Origin: Fibrobacter sp.
GTDB taxonomy: Bacteria; Fibrobacterota; Fibrobacteria; Fibrobacterales; Fibrobacteraceae
Direction: 5' to 3'
Assembly: GCA_017520105.1 (NCBI GenBank)
Contig: JAFWRL010000024.1
Span: 1-14,344, forward strand
DNA length: 14,344 nt
Shown piece after piece: positions 12,906 to 14,344 of the stretch (positions are counted from its first letter, which is position 1; the number at the start of each line of letters is the position of its first letter). The position numbers and the translations under genes were made by a program. The notes below the pieces were generated by a model, which was not told where the DNA came from, ran no database searches, and was given only the letters and a program-made list of their open reading frames with translations.

Positions 12906-12968
12906 GTTTTCCTGCCCAATTTTTTAATAAATATACACATTTTCCTGCCCAATTTTTCATAAAAATTA
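12903..12968. repeat. Tandem repeat of two 33-base units over the ATPase start
   Basis: Units 12903-12935 and 12936-12968 begin CACGTTTTCCTGCCCAATTT and CACATTTTCCTGCCCAATTT and differ at only a few positions; a third partial unit CACATTTTC follows at 12969. On the minus strand each unit ends in a GGGCAGGAAAA ribosome site plus GTG. Only the innermost GTG opens the ATPase frame; upstream copies hit TAA at once. Confidence 0.75.
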
Positions 12969-13019
12969 CACATTTTCACAAAAAAAAACGAAATAGACGG
13001 CAGTTTTTTTTTCGCAAAA

Positions 13020-13937
13020 TCACCCTTTCATTTTCTGCAAGCAAGATTTCACCCACTCGGGTTTAATGAAGAATACCGCAATAGCAATCACAGTTGACGT
13101 ATTGAAAACGGCATGTGAAACAAGCGGGCCCACCATATAAGGGTCTAATCCAGATATGCGGATAAAATTGAGCCAATTGAATAAAATTTTTACAAACATC
13201 ATCAAAGAGCCAGCTATCAGAACCGCAGGATTCTCTTTGGCAAGGGCAAATACACCGACCGCTAAATTAACAACACCGAAGAAAGCAAGTTGAAAAGGGG
13301 GAGATTGTGTAAAAAGGGGAGATTGTGTACAAACAAAATGAGCCAAGCTGTTCAACCCGCTTACAATAAAAAAGATGGCGCAAAGACGGAACAAGCCCAA
13401 ATTAAACGGCTCTTCCGCAGCGGCAGCCCCACTTTCATCATGCTTTTTAGATGCAACAAAGAACGCAGCCACAGCAACAACAACATTCACGTTAAAAACC
13501 ATGTTAATGAAGTTCTGGACATCAGTTTTTGTTACTGCATCTCCCATTAAAACATCGATGGGAATAATGATGAACACGCTCGCGAAAACCCAGATAAGGA
13601 GCAGCACTGCCAATATTTTTAGAATCATCACGTTATTTCTGACAATCGCAAATACCCCTAGCGCAAGCAAAACGACAAAAACCAAAACACCGAGCAGCAC
13701 AGGCAAGCCAATCCCCGATACAATCAACAGTCCGACCGTTGCAAGCAAATCTTCAAATGACGAATTCGTAAGTGCGCTCCACAGCGAACTGAAAAATCCA
13801 CCGTACCCAGCCATAAAGGACATATTGAAGACAAATTTCAATACATTCACAATGTACACGATAGCGCAAACCCTAAGCAAAGCCAGGTTGCCGGTGAAGC
13901 TAGTTTTTTCTTCCATTTTATTTTCGCCTTCGCACAT
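13020..13937 (-). CDS. Membrane protein made of two internal repeats, unknown function
   Basis: This 305-residue protein has about eight hydrophobic segments and no family I recognise. It consists of two similar halves: residues about 18-166 (LLRVCAIVYIVNVLKF, GVFAIVRNN, MVFNVNVVVAVAAFF) and 181-296 (LFRLCAIFFIVSGLN, GVFALAKEN, AVFNTSTVIAIAVFF). A Glu/Ala-rich linker SKKHDESGAAAAEEP joins them. The ATG at 13937 has AAGGA about six bases upstream; ATG at 13916 is a possible alternative. An 18-base tandem duplication (13298-13333) gives TQSPLFTQSPPF in the second half. It is possibly co-transcribed with the following minus-strand gene at the window edge. Confidence 0.7.
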   Translation of the reverse strand: MCEGENKMEEKTSFTGNLALLRVCAIVYIVNVLKFVFNMSFMAGYGGFFSSLWSALTNSSFEDLLATVGLLIVSGIGLPVLLGVLVFVVLLALGVFAIVRNNVMILKILAVLLLIWVFASVFIIIPIDVLMGDAVTKTDVQNFINMVFNVNVVVAVAAFFVASKKHDESGAAAAEEPFNLGLFRLCAIFFIVSGLNSLAHFVCTQSPLFTQSPPFQLAFFGVVNLAVGVFALAKENPAVLIAGSLMMFVKILFNWLNFIRISGLDPYMVGPLVSHAVFNTSTVIAIAVFFIKPEWVKSCLQKMKG

Positions 13938-14016
13938 TTGGATTCCTTTTTATTATGCGCAGTTTCCCGCGCGTTATTTATGCAATGGATGATGCAACGC
14001 TAGATTCACAACTTCC

Positions 14017-14344
14017 CTATTTCGTTAAATATTTTTCCAGTTCCGGGAATGAATGTGAATAAAAAAGCACAAACCGACCACGAACAAAAATAAATCCACC
14101 CCACTTTTCGGATATAGATTTAAACTTCTTAATTCTAAACTTTCCAGGTTTCAACGTCACGGAATCGCCAAGAAAAAAAGTAATGCGTGCGGACTCATCT
14201 TCGAATAATTCGACTTTCCTTGGAAACAGGTGAGCTATAGCAAACAAAATATAAAGACTTGCAACAGCCATATAAATCCAAAAAAAGACGTTGTCCTTAT
14301 AAACGTCCGAGTTCATAACTCTATTTATATACATGCCCATAATA
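14017..14344 (-). CDS. Hypothetical membrane-anchored protein, 5' end probably outside the window
   Basis: The frame runs from stop TAA at 14017-14019 to the window edge without an upstream stop. ATG at 14338-14340 gives 107 residues, but the real start may be further right. One clear membrane segment is visible (VFFWIYMAVASLYILFAIAH), followed by a beta-rich basic region (VELFEDESARITFFLGDSVT, LKPGKFRIKKFKSI, GGFIFVRGRFVLFY) that could be a small cytoplasmic domain of PH type; this is a guess. I do not recognise the family. Confidence 0.55.
   Translation of the reverse strand, partial: IMGMYINRVMNSDVYKDNVFFWIYMAVASLYILFAIAHLFPRKVELFEDESARITFFLGDSVTLKPGKFRIKKFKSISEKWGGFIFVRGRFVLFYSHSFPELEKYLTK

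Noticed and set aside
11970..12962. Plus-strand frame of 330 residues opposite the ATPase
   Set aside because: It is the shadow of the AAA_14/DUF4143 gene, which has clear Walker motifs.

Overview
This window most likely comes from a Fibrobacter species. The clearest lineage marker is a lipoprotein with a FISUMP domain (Fibrobacter succinogenes major paralogous domain) at 2975-3727. Dispersed palindromic repeats starting GTCATTCCCGG or GTCATTCTGA, a style I associate with Fibrobacter, support this. No rRNA, tRNA, phage genes or CRISPR array was seen.

Region 1 (1-2620, minus strand) holds a Family 2A encapsulin shell gene of the SrpI type, cut by the left window edge, and upstream of it a three-domain fusion: MoaD/ThiS-like sulfur carrier, MoeB/ThiF-like E1 enzyme, rhodanese. 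Region 2 (2620-4382) is accessory: a FISUMP lipoprotein, hairpin repeats and a decayed PD-(D/E)XK (Rpn/PF12784-type) gene split by an 81-bp repeat insertion. Region 3 (4399-8464, minus strand) is a sulfur-transfer cluster: MetY-type O-acetylhomoserine sulfhydrylase, TusA-like protein, ThiS-like carrier ending in GGG-Cys, E1 enzyme and two JAMM metalloproteases. Region 4 (8786-11564, plus strand) holds a CytX-type permease, a pyridoxine/pyridoxamine kinase and a small radical SAM protein. Region 5 (11571-14344, minus strand) holds an AAA_14/DUF4143 ATPase and two membrane proteins without clear function.

Region 3 closely matches the protein-thiocarboxylate route to homocysteine described for Wolinella succinogenes (HcyS, HcyF, HcyD, MetY). 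A JAMM protease trims the carrier to expose its diglycine, E1 adenylates it, sulfur is loaded as a thiocarboxylate, and MetY passes the sulfur to O-acetylhomoserine. This locus adds a second JAMM protease, a TusA-like protein and a second carrier buried inside the fusion protein. The fusion, tusA and metY start from near-identical promoters (TTGGAC, 18 bp, TATATT) that share extra conserved bases upstream, so they look like one regulon. The neighbouring Family 2A encapsulin belongs to a group known to package cysteine desulfurase, so sulfur mobilisation may be linked to it. MetY needs PLP, and a B6 kinase plus permease lie next door.

A second notable feature is a dispersed two-hairpin repeat found four times. 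Its flanks are conserved, but the stem sequences differ completely between copies while staying self-complementary. One copy interrupts the Rpn-type gene.
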